NCBI GenBank assembly: GCA_020636045.1
Contig: JACJYP010000003.1
Span: 310,001 to 374,000 of the forward strand
Reading direction: 5' to 3'
Length of the DNA stretch: 64,000 nt
From: Lewinellaceae bacterium
GTDB lineage: Bacteria; Bacteroidota; Bacteroidia; Chitinophagales; Saprospiraceae
A program made the translations under genes and the position numbers. Below are positions 45,525 to 54,315 of the stretch, in pieces (the first letter of the stretch is position 1; each line of letters starts with the position of its first letter). Under the pieces are notes generated by a model. It was not told the origin of the DNA and searched no databases. It worked only from the letters and a program-made list of their open reading frames with translations.

Positions 45525-45833
45525 TCAGCGTTTGTCGAGTTTGTGTGTGGTCAGCGTGTGCTTCGCACGGTCGAGGATCTGCACGAGGTACATACCCTTG
45601 GTAAGGTCAGCCACGTAGTATTGTTCACCTTTTACAAATTCAAATTCCTTTACTTTTTTTCCTACCAGATTAAAAACAGTAATGTAGCCCACGGCGTCAC
45701 TGTTGTCTTTAACGGAAATGTAGTCGGAAGTCGGATTCGGGAAAACGGAAAGGTCGGCGACTGTTTTGCTCTGTGCGTGAAGCGCTGCGCTACCCAGTAA
45801 AAAGAAGGCGAAGACGAGTAGGAAATGTTTCAT
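45525..45833 (-). CDS. Minimal T9SS type A sorting-domain protein
   Basis: 102 residues: a signal peptide (MKHFLLVFAFFLLGSAALHA, cleaved before QSK) followed almost at once by a full T9SS type A C-terminal domain (LSVFPNPTSDYISVKD, ITVFNLVGKKVKEFEF, LTKGMYLVQILD). There is no cargo domain: only about five residues separate the predicted cleavage site from the sorting domain. It could be a real small secreted protein, a decoy or competitor for the sorting machinery, or a remnant of a larger gene. It has its own upstream region (178 bases) and shares a terminator with the CoA pyrophosphatase gene. Confidence 0.8.
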   Translation of the reverse strand: MKHFLLVFAFFLLGSAALHAQSKTVADLSVFPNPTSDYISVKDNSDAVGYITVFNLVGKKVKEFEFVKGEQYYVADLTKGMYLVQILDRAKHTLTTHKLDKR

Positions 45834-46011
45834 AGGCCTGATTAAGAAGCCCCGTAAGTGGGATGTTGTAAGAAGTGAACAATTGGTATGAATCGATTAT
45901 TACGGTGCAAAATATGAACAAATAACCGAGCTGCCAACACAAAGTTTCGGGCATTGACAAAAATTTAACTCAAACGGCACAATAAAGTTCCGGGTTAGAA
46001 AAACGTTGACA

Positions 46012-46734
46012 TTAAATTTTCCGCCGCTCCCTCGTCGACAACCGCCGCGTATCCCGCTTGCCTCCCAGTAGGTCGAAATAGCGCATGCGCGCCCGTTCGC
46101 CTGTTAAAATTATTTGCGTGATGCTCACGGTACATACCCGGCCGCCCCGGTTCATGATATAATCGTTTTCGGGGTCGCCGACGCTGCCTGTCCGGTGCAG
46201 GGTCATCAGGGCGCGTGGAGCGGGGGCCGGGTGTGTCTTCAGCCAGTTGCGGAAAACCGCTTCCCGGCGTACCTGCATGTCAGGCGGGTACAGGGTCGCC
46301 GAGCACCAGAAATGAGGCTCGCCGGGCGGCAAGGCCTTCACGTAGCGCCGGCTGCCGTCCCAGCGTAATTCGACGACAGCATCCTGCTGAAAAAAGAGAA
46401 AGGTAAAGGGCTCTATGCCTTCGAGTTCGTATTCGCGGAAAAAAGCGTCCGGGTTTTCCCACTGAAAAAAATCGAGCAGTAAAAGTCCGCGGCTTCTGCG
46501 GTAAGGCGGCTCATGCCGGTGTTTTTCAAAGGCGCCGTTGAGCAGGCAGGCCGTGCGGCCGCTGGCGGCGGTGGCCACCCAGGCCCCGCCGGCCCGTGTG
46601 TCGCGGGGGAACAGTAACACATCGTTTTCCGTGTGCTGGCGCGAGATGGTATCAGGCGACCGCGAAGGCGCTTCGTCGCGGTTGTGGGTCAGCACAAAGC
46701 CGCCGGGCTGCGGAAGGTATGTTACGGTGCACAT
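46012..46734 (-). CDS. NRDE/TANGO2-like protein
   Basis: 240 residues. The N terminus, MCTVTYLPQPGGFVLTHNRD, with EAPSR following, contains the NRDE motif after Cys2, as expected for the Ntn-hydrolase-like TANGO2 family. Also typical are PRDTRAGGAWVATAASGRTA and LLNGAFEKH. Family function is not settled in bacteria; eukaryotic TANGO2 has been linked to haem and lipid handling. It is the last gene of a minus-strand operon, and its ATG overlaps the glycosyltransferase stop by one base (TGATG). Confidence 0.85.
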   Translation of the reverse strand: MCTVTYLPQPGGFVLTHNRDEAPSRSPDTISRQHTENDVLLFPRDTRAGGAWVATAASGRTACLLNGAFEKHRHEPPYRRSRGLLLLDFFQWENPDAFFREYELEGIEPFTFLFFQQDAVVELRWDGSRRYVKALPPGEPHFWCSATLYPPDMQVRREAVFRNWLKTHPAPAPRALMTLHRTGSVGDPENDYIMNRGGRVCTVSITQIILTGERARMRYFDLLGGKRDTRRLSTRERRKI

Positions 46735-47498
46735 CAGGTATTCACGGGTACCTGCATACGCTTGTACATGTTGAAACTGGCCAGGCCGAGGCGCTGCAAA
46801 AAGTGGCAGAACGATACGCGCATCACCCCGAGGCCGTATTTCATGCTCCGCCTGAAATTGATACTTGACGCTTCCTCGAAATATTTGGTCGGGCAGGTCA
46901 CCTCGCCAATGTCGAAACCGGCATAGATGATCTGCGAAAGCATTTCATTGTCGAATACAAAATCGTCGGAGTTCTGGTTGAAATTGATCGCCTCGAGCAC
47001 CTCGCGGCTGAAGGCGCGGTAGCCGGTGTGGTATTCCGACAATTTGTAGTGCACGAGCAGGTTTTGCGACAGCGTGAGAAAGCGGTTGAATACATATTTA
47101 TAATAGGGCATGCCTCCGCGCAGGGCGCCCATGCCCAGGATGCGCGAGCCGAGCACCACGGGGTACAGGTCCTCGCCGATGATATTGACCATCGAGGGGA
47201 TCAGTTTCGGGGTGTACTGGTAATCGGGGTGCAGCATGATCACGATGTCGCCGCCGATCTCCAGCGCCATGTTGTACAGCGACTTCTGATTGCCACCGTA
47301 GCCTTTGTTCTTCTCGTGCACGATAACGTGCCGGATGCCGAGCCGGCGTCCCAGTTCCGCCGTATTGTCGCGGCTGTGGTCGTCGCAGAGGATCACGTCA
47401 TCGACGAGGTCGAAGGGTATCTCCTGGTAGGTTTTTTCCAAAGTTTTTGCGGCGTTGTAGGCGGGGAGCACAACAACCACTTTTTTTCCTTTATACAT
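46734..47498 (-). CDS. Family 2 glycosyltransferase (dolichol-phosphate mannosyltransferase-like)
   Basis: 254 residues. The GT-A core is evident: VVVVLPAYNAAKTLEKTY, VILCDDHSRDNTAEL, KNKGYGGNQKSLYNMALE, and IVIMLHPDYQYTPKL with the metal-site acidic residue. SEYHTGYRAFSREVLEAI lies near the acceptor site. Lacking a C-terminal membrane pair, it resembles soluble DPM1-like enzymes that transfer a hexose to a polyprenyl phosphate or lipid. The donor and acceptor are unknown. It lies between the DUF5606 gene (54 bases) and the NRDE gene (1-base overlap). Confidence 0.85.
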   Translation of the reverse strand: MYKGKKVVVVLPAYNAAKTLEKTYQEIPFDLVDDVILCDDHSRDNTAELGRRLGIRHVIVHEKNKGYGGNQKSLYNMALEIGGDIVIMLHPDYQYTPKLIPSMVNIIGEDLYPVVLGSRILGMGALRGGMPYYKYVFNRFLTLSQNLLVHYKLSEYHTGYRAFSREVLEAINFNQNSDDFVFDNEMLSQIIYAGFDIGEVTCPTKYFEEASSINFRRSMKYGLGVMRVSFCHFLQRLGLASFNMYKRMQVPVNT

Positions 47499-47552
47499 TC
47501 CTGAGTGTTGATTGATGTTCGGGCGCCGGCAAGGGCTGGGCGCGCCGGATGG

Positions 47553-48002
47553 TCAGGCTTCTTTCGGGTCGGCCGGCTCGTCGGCGGCTTCTTTTTCCGC
47601 TTCGCGCTTCGCCTCTTCGAAAATGCCCTTTTCGCGCATGAAGTTGAACCACTTGATGCACTTTTTGATGTCGTTGATGTGTACGCGGTCGCGGTCGTGC
47701 TCCGGCAGTACGCGGGAAAAATAATCGCGGAAATCGGCGCTGGAAGCATCGAGCCCCACCGGCGGATTGTCATCGTATTGATCCAGCATTTTGCCGAATA
47801 CCTCCACAAGCGGGATGGTGCCTTCATCGGTCTCCGTGTATACGGCCACCGTGGCCAGCGGAGTGACCTGCTGCTGCCGCACCGGCACGAAACGCGTGCG
47901 GCCCTGCTGGCGGTCTTCGATCACCAGCCCGTTGGAGCGGCTGGAGATCAGTTTGTGTACGCCGGGCACGCCGGCTATTACCAGAAATTTTTCCAGATTC
48001 AT
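47553..48002 (-). CDS. DUF5606-like conserved protein
   Basis: 149 residues. MNLEKFLVIAGVPGVHKLIS followed by NGLVIEDRQQGRTRFVPVRQ resembles a small SH3-like/KOW fold. Then come DEGTIPLVEVFGKML and INDIKKCIKWFNFMREKG, and the C terminus is Glu/Lys/Ala-rich. This matches the DUF5606 family, frequent in Bacteroidota near frr. The function is unknown. It lies 53 bases after frr on the same strand. Confidence 0.75.
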   Translation of the reverse strand: MNLEKFLVIAGVPGVHKLISSRSNGLVIEDRQQGRTRFVPVRQQQVTPLATVAVYTETDEGTIPLVEVFGKMLDQYDDNPPVGLDASSADFRDYFSRVLPEHDRDRVHINDIKKCIKWFNFMREKGIFEEAKREAEKEAADEPADPKEA

Positions 48003-48055
48003 GTTTTACAGCACTTCGTGCAGTTTTATAATCGTAAATCGCAGGTCAGGACCTT

Positions 48056-48616
48056 TTACACGGTCATGATCTCTTTTTCCTTGGTGGCGACGATCTTGTC
48101 GATCTGCTCCACATATTTGTTGACCATCTCCTGCAGTTCGTTCTCACTGCGTTTGCCCTCGTCTTCGGGGATGCCTTCCTTCACCGCCTTTTTGATGTGG
48201 TCGAGCGCCTTGTGGCGGGCAGTGCGCACGCCGACCTTACTCTCTTCCCCGGAATGTTTGGCCTTTTTGACCAGATCCTTCCGGCGCTCTTCGGTGAGCG
48301 GCGGCACGGACAAGCGGATCACTTCGCCGTCGTTGGCGGGTGTGATGCCGAGGTTGGCGTTGATGAGCACGCGCTCGATCGGACCGAGCATGTTGCGCTC
48401 CCAGGGTTGTATCACGATGGTACGCGCGTCGGCTATCTGCACGTTGGCGACTTGAGGCAGCGGGGTGGGCGCGCCGTAGTATTCAACGATCAAGTCGGTG
48501 ACGATTGCGGTATTGGCTTTGCCGGTTCGAAGTTTGAGCAATTCGTGATCGAGGTGCTCGAGGGCTTTTTCCATTTGGGCCGATGCTTCGGCCATCGTTT
48601 TGCTGATATCTTCCAT
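48056..48616 (-). CDS. frr: Ribosome recycling factor
   Basis: 186 residues, the normal length. MEDISKTMAEASAQMEKALE and HLDHELLKLRTGKANTAIVT, then VEYYGAPTPLPQVANVQIAD, TIVIQPWERNM and LTEERRKDLVKKAKHSGEES are typical of RRF. It splits post-termination ribosomes with EF-G. It leads a four-gene minus-strand operon (frr, DUF5606, GT2, NRDE), a common Bacteroidota arrangement at least for the first two. Confidence 0.96.
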   Translation of the reverse strand: MEDISKTMAEASAQMEKALEHLDHELLKLRTGKANTAIVTDLIVEYYGAPTPLPQVANVQIADARTIVIQPWERNMLGPIERVLINANLGITPANDGEVIRLSVPPLTEERRKDLVKKAKHSGEESKVGVRTARHKALDHIKKAVKEGIPEDEGKRSENELQEMVNKYVEQIDKIVATKEKEIMTV

Positions 48617-48800
48617 GATGAAAATTGGTTATATGGTTTGGGCCTCGCGGATTCCGTTCGCCCGTTTTGGTTTAAAAATAGCGACAGGAATCCGCCGGCT
48701 CCCTCCTTTTTCAGCTGCAAAGTTCACAAGTTTTACATTTTTAGGGAAAAAGCACTGCAAAAATGTAGTTGTCCGTACCTTCCCGTTGAATTTTGATGCG

Positions 48801-50045
48801 ATGCCTGAACTACAGGAAATAAAAAGAACGCTTTCGCGGATCGAAAAACTGGAGCGCGAAGTTAATCTCAAGCAGCTGCAAATCAACAGCTTGCTTGCGA
48901 TCACCCAGGCTATTAACGAAAATGTGTCGGCGGACGGTTTGTTCAATATGTACAATTCCTTCCTGCGCTGGGAGATCGGCATCCGCAAGATGGCACTTTT
49001 TTTCAAGGAAGCAGGCAAATGGGAGTGCATGAGTTCTTCGGGGATCGACCCGCAACTGCTCGAACACGACCTCGATGAAGAATTTATCAGGTTTCGCAGC
49101 AAGCAGGGCCTCGAAAACAACGACCATCCGCTTTTCCGCGAGTTCGACCTCGTCATCCCGGTGATGCACAAGAACGAACCCATCGCTTTTGCTTTTATCG
49201 GCGGTTTCGGCGACGACGACGATGTGTACAACAAAGTACAGTTCGTGACCACCATCACCAATGTGATCGCGGTGGCCATCGAGAACAAGCGCCTGTTCAA
49301 GCAGCAACTGCGCCAGGAAGTGCTCAACCGCGAGGTGGAACTGGCCGCCGAGATCCAGCGGACGCTGGTGCCTTCGCAACTGCCTTCCGGCGAACACTAT
49401 CAGTTGTCGAGTATCTACAAACCGCACTTTGCCGTCGGAGGCGATTACTACGACGTAGTGGAGTTCCCCGACGGAAAGATCGCTTTTTGTATCGCCGATA
49501 TCACCGGCAAGGGCGTATCGGCGGCGCTGCTGATGGCAAACTTTCAGGCCAATTTTCATGCGCTCGTGACGCGGCGCCCTACGCTGGAAGAGATCGTGCA
49601 CGAGATGAACGCTGCCGTACATCGCGTCACACACGGCGACCGCTTTATCACCCTGTTCCTGGCAAAATACGACGCTGCCGACCGCACCCTCCATTACATC
49701 AACGCCGGGCACGCCCCGCCGCTGCTGCTGCACAACAGCAAAGTGACGCCGCTCAAAACCGGTTGCACGGTACTGGGCTGGCTGCCCGAACTTCCATTTC
49801 TGGAGACCGGCAGCATTCGCCTCGAAGAGGAAGCCCTGCTGTTTTCCTACACCGACGGGCTGACGGATATCCGCAACAAATCGGGCGAAGACTTCAGCGA
49901 AGACAAACTCATCGCCTTTCTCCGGGAGAACGCGCTGGCCGGCGCCAAGGAACTCAACCTGCGGCTGCTGGCGCACATCGAAAATTTCCGGGAGCGCATG
50001 CCCTATCCCGACGATATCACCGTACTGACCTGTAAAGTTTTCTGA
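48801..50045 (+). CDS. PP2C/SpoIIE-type serine phosphatase with N-terminal sensor
   Basis: 414 residues from the ATG at 48801. An N-terminal coiled-coil (MPELQEIKRTLSRIEKLERE) leads into a GAF-like sensor (about 40-180: LFNMYNSFLRWEIGIRKMAL, VIPVMHKNEPIAFAFIGGFG). The SpoIIE phosphatase domain follows (about 195-414) with metal-binding Asps in FAVGGDYYDVVEF, ADITGKGVSAALLMANFQAN, LFLAKYDAADRTLHYINAGH, SYTDGLTDIRNKSGEDF and PYPDDITVLTCKVF. It resembles RsbU-type phosphatases, which dephosphorylate anti-sigma-factor antagonists in partner switching; no such partner is visible nearby. The biotin carrier gene follows after 7 bases. Confidence 0.88.
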   Translation: MPELQEIKRTLSRIEKLEREVNLKQLQINSLLAITQAINENVSADGLFNMYNSFLRWEIGIRKMALFFKEAGKWECMSSSGIDPQLLEHDLDEEFIRFRSKQGLENNDHPLFREFDLVIPVMHKNEPIAFAFIGGFGDDDDVYNKVQFVTTITNVIAVAIENKRLFKQQLRQEVLNREVELAAEIQRTLVPSQLPSGEHYQLSSIYKPHFAVGGDYYDVVEFPDGKIAFCIADITGKGVSAALLMANFQANFHALVTRRPTLEEIVHEMNAAVHRVTHGDRFITLFLAKYDAADRTLHYINAGHAPPLLLHNSKVTPLKTGCTVLGWLPELPFLETGSIRLEEEALLFSYTDGLTDIRNKSGEDFSEDKLIAFLRENALAGAKELNLRLLAHIENFRERMPYPDDITVLTCKVF

Positions 50046-50052
50046 CACGCCC

Positions 50053-50541
50053 ATGACTTCCGATCCCTTCAAGATCACCGTCGACGACAAACAAGTTTTC
50101 GAAATACATCCTGACGAAGCGCATGACCTCGACCTGATCCCGGATGGCGATGGTCGCTGGCATATACTGCACAAAGGAAAGTCCTTTGAGGCCGAACTGC
50201 TGGAGGCCGACTATGCCGCGCACCACTACGTGTTGCGCGTGAACGGCATCAGGTGTTCACTCCATATATCTGACCGTTACGAGCGGCTCGTTCAACAACT
50301 GGGCCTGCACGCCGGCGGCAGCCAAAAGATGAACGCCGTAAAAGCGCCGATGCCCGGTCTTGTGCTCGACATCCTGGTAAAACCCGGTCAGCAAATACAA
50401 AAAGGCGACCCGCTGCTCATTCTGGAGGCCATGAAAATGGAAAATGTGATCAAGGCCGGGGGTGAGGGCACCGTCAAATCGGTACAAGTACAAAAAAGTG
50501 CTGCGGTAGATAAGGGTCAACTATTGCTCGAAATCGAGTGA
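50053..50541 (+). CDS. Biotin carboxyl carrier protein (biotinyl domain protein)
   Basis: 162 residues. The C-terminal biotinyl domain has KAPMPGLVLDILVKPGQQIQ and the biotinylation site EAMKMEN (K128). The N-terminal ~90 residues are a small beta domain typical of the Bacteroidota carrier subunit of acyl-CoA carboxylases (acetyl- or propionyl-CoA). Carboxyltransferase and biotin carboxylase subunits are not in the window. It lies 7 bases after the phosphatase gene and is followed by a strong terminator. Confidence 0.88.
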   Translation: MTSDPFKITVDDKQVFEIHPDEAHDLDLIPDGDGRWHILHKGKSFEAELLEADYAAHHYVLRVNGIRCSLHISDRYERLVQQLGLHAGGSQKMNAVKAPMPGLVLDILVKPGQQIQKGDPLLILEAMKMENVIKAGGEGTVKSVQVQKSAAVDKGQLLLEIE

Positions 50542-50564
50542 TTTTTTAAAAATTTTCGCTCAAA

Positions 50565-50598
50565 GGCGGTTCCGGGGACTCCCGGAACCGCCTTTTTT
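50565..50598 (+). terminator. Terminator after the biotin carrier gene
   Basis: GGCGGTTCCGGG (50565-50576) pairs perfectly with CCCGGAACCGCC (50581-50592) around GACT, followed by T6. Confidence 0.92.
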
Positions 50599-50913
50599 GA
50601 CTTTTTTCAAAAAAAATCAACTTTTTTTACTAAATATTTTTTCAACAAAATATAAAAAAATGGTCATTTGTAAAAACTTAAATAGTTCAAAAAGGCTCTT
50701 TTTTAGAATATTTTTAAATTTTTGAACACATTTCGGTCGTTTTGATCAATATTAAAGATTCAACAAATGCGAAATTGTGTCCTTTGCACTTGTGCGCGGA
50801 TGCTGCACTTTTGTATCGTCAATGAAAGATAACGGCGGGCACAGAGAAGAAAGCGGTAACACTTCATTGACCACTGATTCGAAACTTTTCATGAGATTAT
50901 ATACGGGAAACCG

Positions 50914-50943
50914 CGCGGCGCAAAAGTGCGCCGCGTTTTTTTT
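50914..50943 (+). terminator. Orphan plus-strand terminator
   Basis: CGCGGCGCA (50914-50922) pairs with TGCGCCGCG (50927-50935) around AAAG, followed by T8 on the plus strand. No plus-strand gene precedes it since the terminator at 50565, so a short transcript may start in the AT-rich stretch between them. On the minus strand it would lack a T-run. Confidence 0.75.
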
Positions 50944-50996
50944 GTCCCTACCCCAGCGTTCAACAAACCGGCGATCTTCCCGCAATTTTATACGTA

Positions 50997-51782
50997 TCAA
51001 TAGGCCAGCCATCGCCTCGAACGCAGCACAACGAACAACAACACCAGCGCCATTCCCGCCATAGCGGCAGTCGACACATCCGGCGCATCTCCCGCAGCAT
51101 TCCGTTTCAAATAAATACCGAACAAGGCCCAGGCAACCGCCAGTCCGTGAAAGACGTTGTTTTGCCGCCAAACCATCGCACAGGCCAGTAATGTGCCTGT
51201 TACGATCATAATTACTGCCCAAACGCTTTCCCCGACACCCCAGCCGCTCCAGCGAATGGCTACCAGAAAGGCCGTCACATTGGCGATTAGCGCGATGGTG
51301 ATCCAGCCCTGATAGATGCCGAAAGGAGCATGTGCCAGCCACTTTTCCCAGCGGCCTTCGCTGAATTGCCCTACACCTGCGCGGCGATTGAGTTGCATTA
51401 TACCCGTCAACAAATACAACATTCCAACGATGGAAAGTCCCACCAGTTCGAGGTGCCAGCAAAACAGCCATGCGATGTTGTAAAGACAGGTTGCGAGAAA
51501 GGTCCAGCCTAGCTTTTGCACTCCCGGCCCGATACGCGTCATCATTGCCGGGCTGAACAAGGCCGCGATCTGAAAGCCTGCCCACACCAGCAGCCAGGAG
51601 TAGATCACCCCCCAGATGGAAAAGGTAATGCCTGCGGGCACAAAAAGATTGGTATACTGATCTGATAACTGGGCGGTCGATTTGCCGAACAGCGGCAGGC
51701 TAACGGCCAGGTAATTGACGATCAGTACGGCGGCCAGCCCGAGCAGGTTGGCTGCGATCAGCGTTCTGGTATTTGTTTGCAT
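50997..51782 (-). CDS. Tryptophan-rich polytopic membrane protein (TspO/MBR-related)
   Basis: 261 residues, Trp-rich, with about eight hydrophobic segments (LIAANLLGLAAVLIVNYLAV, VPAGITFSIWGVIYSWLLVW, WTFLATCLYNIAWLFCWHL, GLSIVGMLYLLTGIMQL, WITIALIANVTAFLVAI, AVIMIVTGTLLACAMVW, AMAGMALVLLFVVLRSR). The segment FVPAGITFSIWGVIY is typical of the tryptophan-rich sensory protein group related to TspO. The function in this longer form is unknown. It is probably cotranscribed with the patatin gene, which ends 9 bases upstream. Confidence 0.6.
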   Translation of the reverse strand: MQTNTRTLIAANLLGLAAVLIVNYLAVSLPLFGKSTAQLSDQYTNLFVPAGITFSIWGVIYSWLLVWAGFQIAALFSPAMMTRIGPGVQKLGWTFLATCLYNIAWLFCWHLELVGLSIVGMLYLLTGIMQLNRRAGVGQFSEGRWEKWLAHAPFGIYQGWITIALIANVTAFLVAIRWSGWGVGESVWAVIMIVTGTLLACAMVWRQNNVFHGLAVAWALFGIYLKRNAAGDAPDVSTAAMAGMALVLLFVVLRSRRWLAY

Positions 51783-51791
51783 ATCGTAGGT

Positions 51792-54029
51792 TCAGAATTT
51801 TAAGCCCAGGTTTACGTAGGTGCCGACTTTCTTCGACTGATCGGAGTACATGGCGCTGACTTCGATCGGGCCGACCGGCGTGCTGTAATTAAGGCTGAGC
51901 GCATGGCCGGTCAGGAAATCGCCGGTGGGCAACCCTTCCTGCCGGCTGACGAAATTGTGAATAAGGCTGTTGGTACTCGCAACAAGATACAGACTGCCAG
52001 CCACGTTATAGCGGACGCCCAGTTGCAGCGCAGCCACGCTTGGTGTGTAGATGGTGGCCTCCTGGAGTCCGGCAAAAGTGATCTGGTTGCGGAATTGCGA
52101 CACCAGTCCGCCGACGGCAAAAGCGTTGAGGACGCCCTGGCGGTAATCGAAATTCAGGCCCGTCTGGTGATGCAGCAAAAACACGACCTTTTCGCTCAGC
52201 GGCGCATACCATTGGATATCCAGGGTGGCGCGGGGGTAGGCGTCGAAGCGGTAGCCGAGGCTGTCGGGGTTGAGGATCGGTTCGCCGGCGCTGTAATACA
52301 ACAAGCGGGGCGACTGTCCGAATACGTACCCTGTTTCCATGTCCATTTTCAGCCCTTTTCGCGGCAGTACGGCGTCGTCGAGTGTGTTGTACGACAGGTA
52401 TCCGATCGCATTATGGAGCGTGAAATTTCCACGTACGTCGAGCGGCGCCGTGATGGAGGGTTTGTATTTGATCCATTCGTAGCGCCAGCCCGTGCCGATG
52501 GCAAAGCGCCTGTTGGCTGATAGTTGTACGCGCACTTCGCTTTTGAAAAAGTTTTGTCGCTTCAGCCCCTCTACGGTGAATTTCCGGAAGGTCGTGAAGC
52601 CGAACGTCTCGAATTGCAGGCTGCCGATCAGGGCCAGTTGGTTGCGTGCGCCGAATTGCTGCAAATGCTCGCCGCGCGCGCGGAAATTTTCGCTAAGCGC
52701 AAGGCTGACCAGGCTGCGGGATGCCGGCATGAACAGGTTGCGGGTGGTGAGATTGGTGATCAGGCTGATGCTGCTGAAGGTATTGTAATGCAGGCCGAGT
52801 TTTGCCTGGGTGGGCGCATTTTCCACCACGTCGAAGATGATCCTCGCGCTGCCGTCGTCTTGCGGCTCCAGCGTGTACAGCACGCGCTGGTAGTACCGCG
52901 TACCGAATACGTTGCGCACCCTGCTGGCCAGGCGGGCGACATTGTAGTAACGCCCGGTCTCAAAACCCATCATTTTGGTAAAATAACTCTCTTTTGTGCG
53001 GCGCAGCCCCCGTATTTCATAGGAAGAAATAAAAACGGAATCGACCCGCGGCATTTTCCTGCCCAGGCTGAACGGCTTTCCGTACCTGGCGTCCAGCGAA
53101 TCGGCCAGGCGCTGGAATACCGGATACCAGCGGCGGCCTTCTGCCAGCCCCAGGTCGATGATCTCGTCGGAGCGGTTGAAACTGCCTGCCGTGTAGTCTT
53201 CCAGATCGTTTTCGATATATATGTCGCATAATTCCGCCTGCTCGCTGTGCTGCAGGCCGTCTTCCAGAAAGATCACCTGCATCAGGATCTGCGCGGCGTC
53301 GGTCAGTTTTTCCTGCGGCAGCAGTCCGCTCGACACGCTGCTGCCGATGACAAATCCGGCGCCCATGTCGCGCACATCGCTGACGGGAAAATTGCGCACT
53401 ATGCCGCCGTCCACCAATGCGCAGCCGTCCACCTCCACCGCCGTGAATACCGTAGGGATGGCCATGCTGGCCCGGATCGCCGTGACCAGATTGCCGTTTC
53501 TGAGCACCAGGGCGTTGCCCGTACCCACCTCCGTACCGATACAGCGGAAGGGGATCGGCATTTTGTCGAAGTCCCGGATGTTGTAGGCCGGGGCGAAAAA
53601 TTCCTGTAGTTTCAGCCACATCTCCTGGCTCTCCAGTACGCCCGTCGGCAGGCGAAATCCGTCGCTGAGCAACGGCAGTTCGATCGCATATTTTCCGTAT
53701 TCCCCTTTTTCTTCCATGATCAGCGCGCGCAGGGAAATCTGGTTGGTGAGCAATTCATCCCAATCCAGTGCGCGTGCCATTTTTTCGATCGAATCGGCAG
53801 AATAACCCAGTGCATACAGGCCGCCGACGATGCTGCCCATACTCGTCCCGGTGATGTAGTCAATTTTCAGGCCGGCCGAATCAATGGCTTTGAGAATGCC
53901 GATATGTGCGAGGCCTTTGGCGCCGCCCCCGCTCAGGGTCAATCCTATACCGGGGCGGCCCGCATCGAGTTGGGCGCCGGAACGGAGGGGCAGGGCAATC
54001 AGCAGGAAAAAGAACAGCGCATTTTTCAT
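51792..54029 (-). CDS. Patatin-like phospholipase fused to an Omp85-type outer-membrane barrel
   Basis: 745 residues. A signal peptide (MKNALFFFLLIALPLRSGAQ) precedes a patatin domain (about 28-300) with the oxyanion loop SGGGAKG (33-39), the nucleophile elbow GTSMG (S63) and the second catalytic residue in VDGGIVRNFPV (D207). A POTRA-like segment (VDSVFISSYEIRGLRRTKES) is followed by a surface-antigen (D15/BamA) barrel of about 350 residues ending in VNLGLKF, with the expected terminal Phe. The catalytic dyad is intact, so acyl hydrolase activity is likely. The layout equals PlpD-type type Vd autotransporters, where the barrel exports the lipase. Confidence 0.9.
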   Translation of the reverse strand: MKNALFFFLLIALPLRSGAQLDAGRPGIGLTLSGGGAKGLAHIGILKAIDSAGLKIDYITGTSMGSIVGGLYALGYSADSIEKMARALDWDELLTNQISLRALIMEEKGEYGKYAIELPLLSDGFRLPTGVLESQEMWLKLQEFFAPAYNIRDFDKMPIPFRCIGTEVGTGNALVLRNGNLVTAIRASMAIPTVFTAVEVDGCALVDGGIVRNFPVSDVRDMGAGFVIGSSVSSGLLPQEKLTDAAQILMQVIFLEDGLQHSEQAELCDIYIENDLEDYTAGSFNRSDEIIDLGLAEGRRWYPVFQRLADSLDARYGKPFSLGRKMPRVDSVFISSYEIRGLRRTKESYFTKMMGFETGRYYNVARLASRVRNVFGTRYYQRVLYTLEPQDDGSARIIFDVVENAPTQAKLGLHYNTFSSISLITNLTTRNLFMPASRSLVSLALSENFRARGEHLQQFGARNQLALIGSLQFETFGFTTFRKFTVEGLKRQNFFKSEVRVQLSANRRFAIGTGWRYEWIKYKPSITAPLDVRGNFTLHNAIGYLSYNTLDDAVLPRKGLKMDMETGYVFGQSPRLLYYSAGEPILNPDSLGYRFDAYPRATLDIQWYAPLSEKVVFLLHHQTGLNFDYRQGVLNAFAVGGLVSQFRNQITFAGLQEATIYTPSVAALQLGVRYNVAGSLYLVASTNSLIHNFVSRQEGLPTGDFLTGHALSLNYSTPVGPIEVSAMYSDQSKKVGTYVNLGLKF

Positions 54030-54315
54030 GAATCGGAGGGTATGATTTCAACTTCAAATATACCGGGTTCAGGCAGACGGGAGACATTCTTCCCGGCAGG
54101 GATTGGTACGCGTGAAATTGACAATTGTCCGCAGGCTCCGACTATTTCTGTGAGAATTCGACGGTAAATGCAAGGCTCCACCTTATCCGACAAGGACAAA
54201 CGCATGATTTTTTTATTGAATTTTAATCGCGGATATTTTGGAGTACCGGGCAAATCGCGAATAACTTTATAACACGATGCACGCGCAATCTTCTCAGTCA
54301 ACCCCTCATTACGGT

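Larger units (their letters stand above)
50542..50996. other. AT-rich intergenic region between two strong terminators
   Basis: 455 bases. After the terminator at 50565, the stretch 50599-50760 is very AT-rich and promoter-like. A short plus-strand reading frame of 21 codons begins at 50767 (MRNCVLCTCARMLHFC), and another from 50822 runs straight through the second terminator. Neither is convincing as a protein; see the terminator at 50914. Confidence 0.5.

Noticed and set aside
50822..51064. Small plus-strand protein of 81 codons
   Set aside because: The frame reads through a strong terminator with T8 and overlaps the end of a convincing membrane-protein gene.
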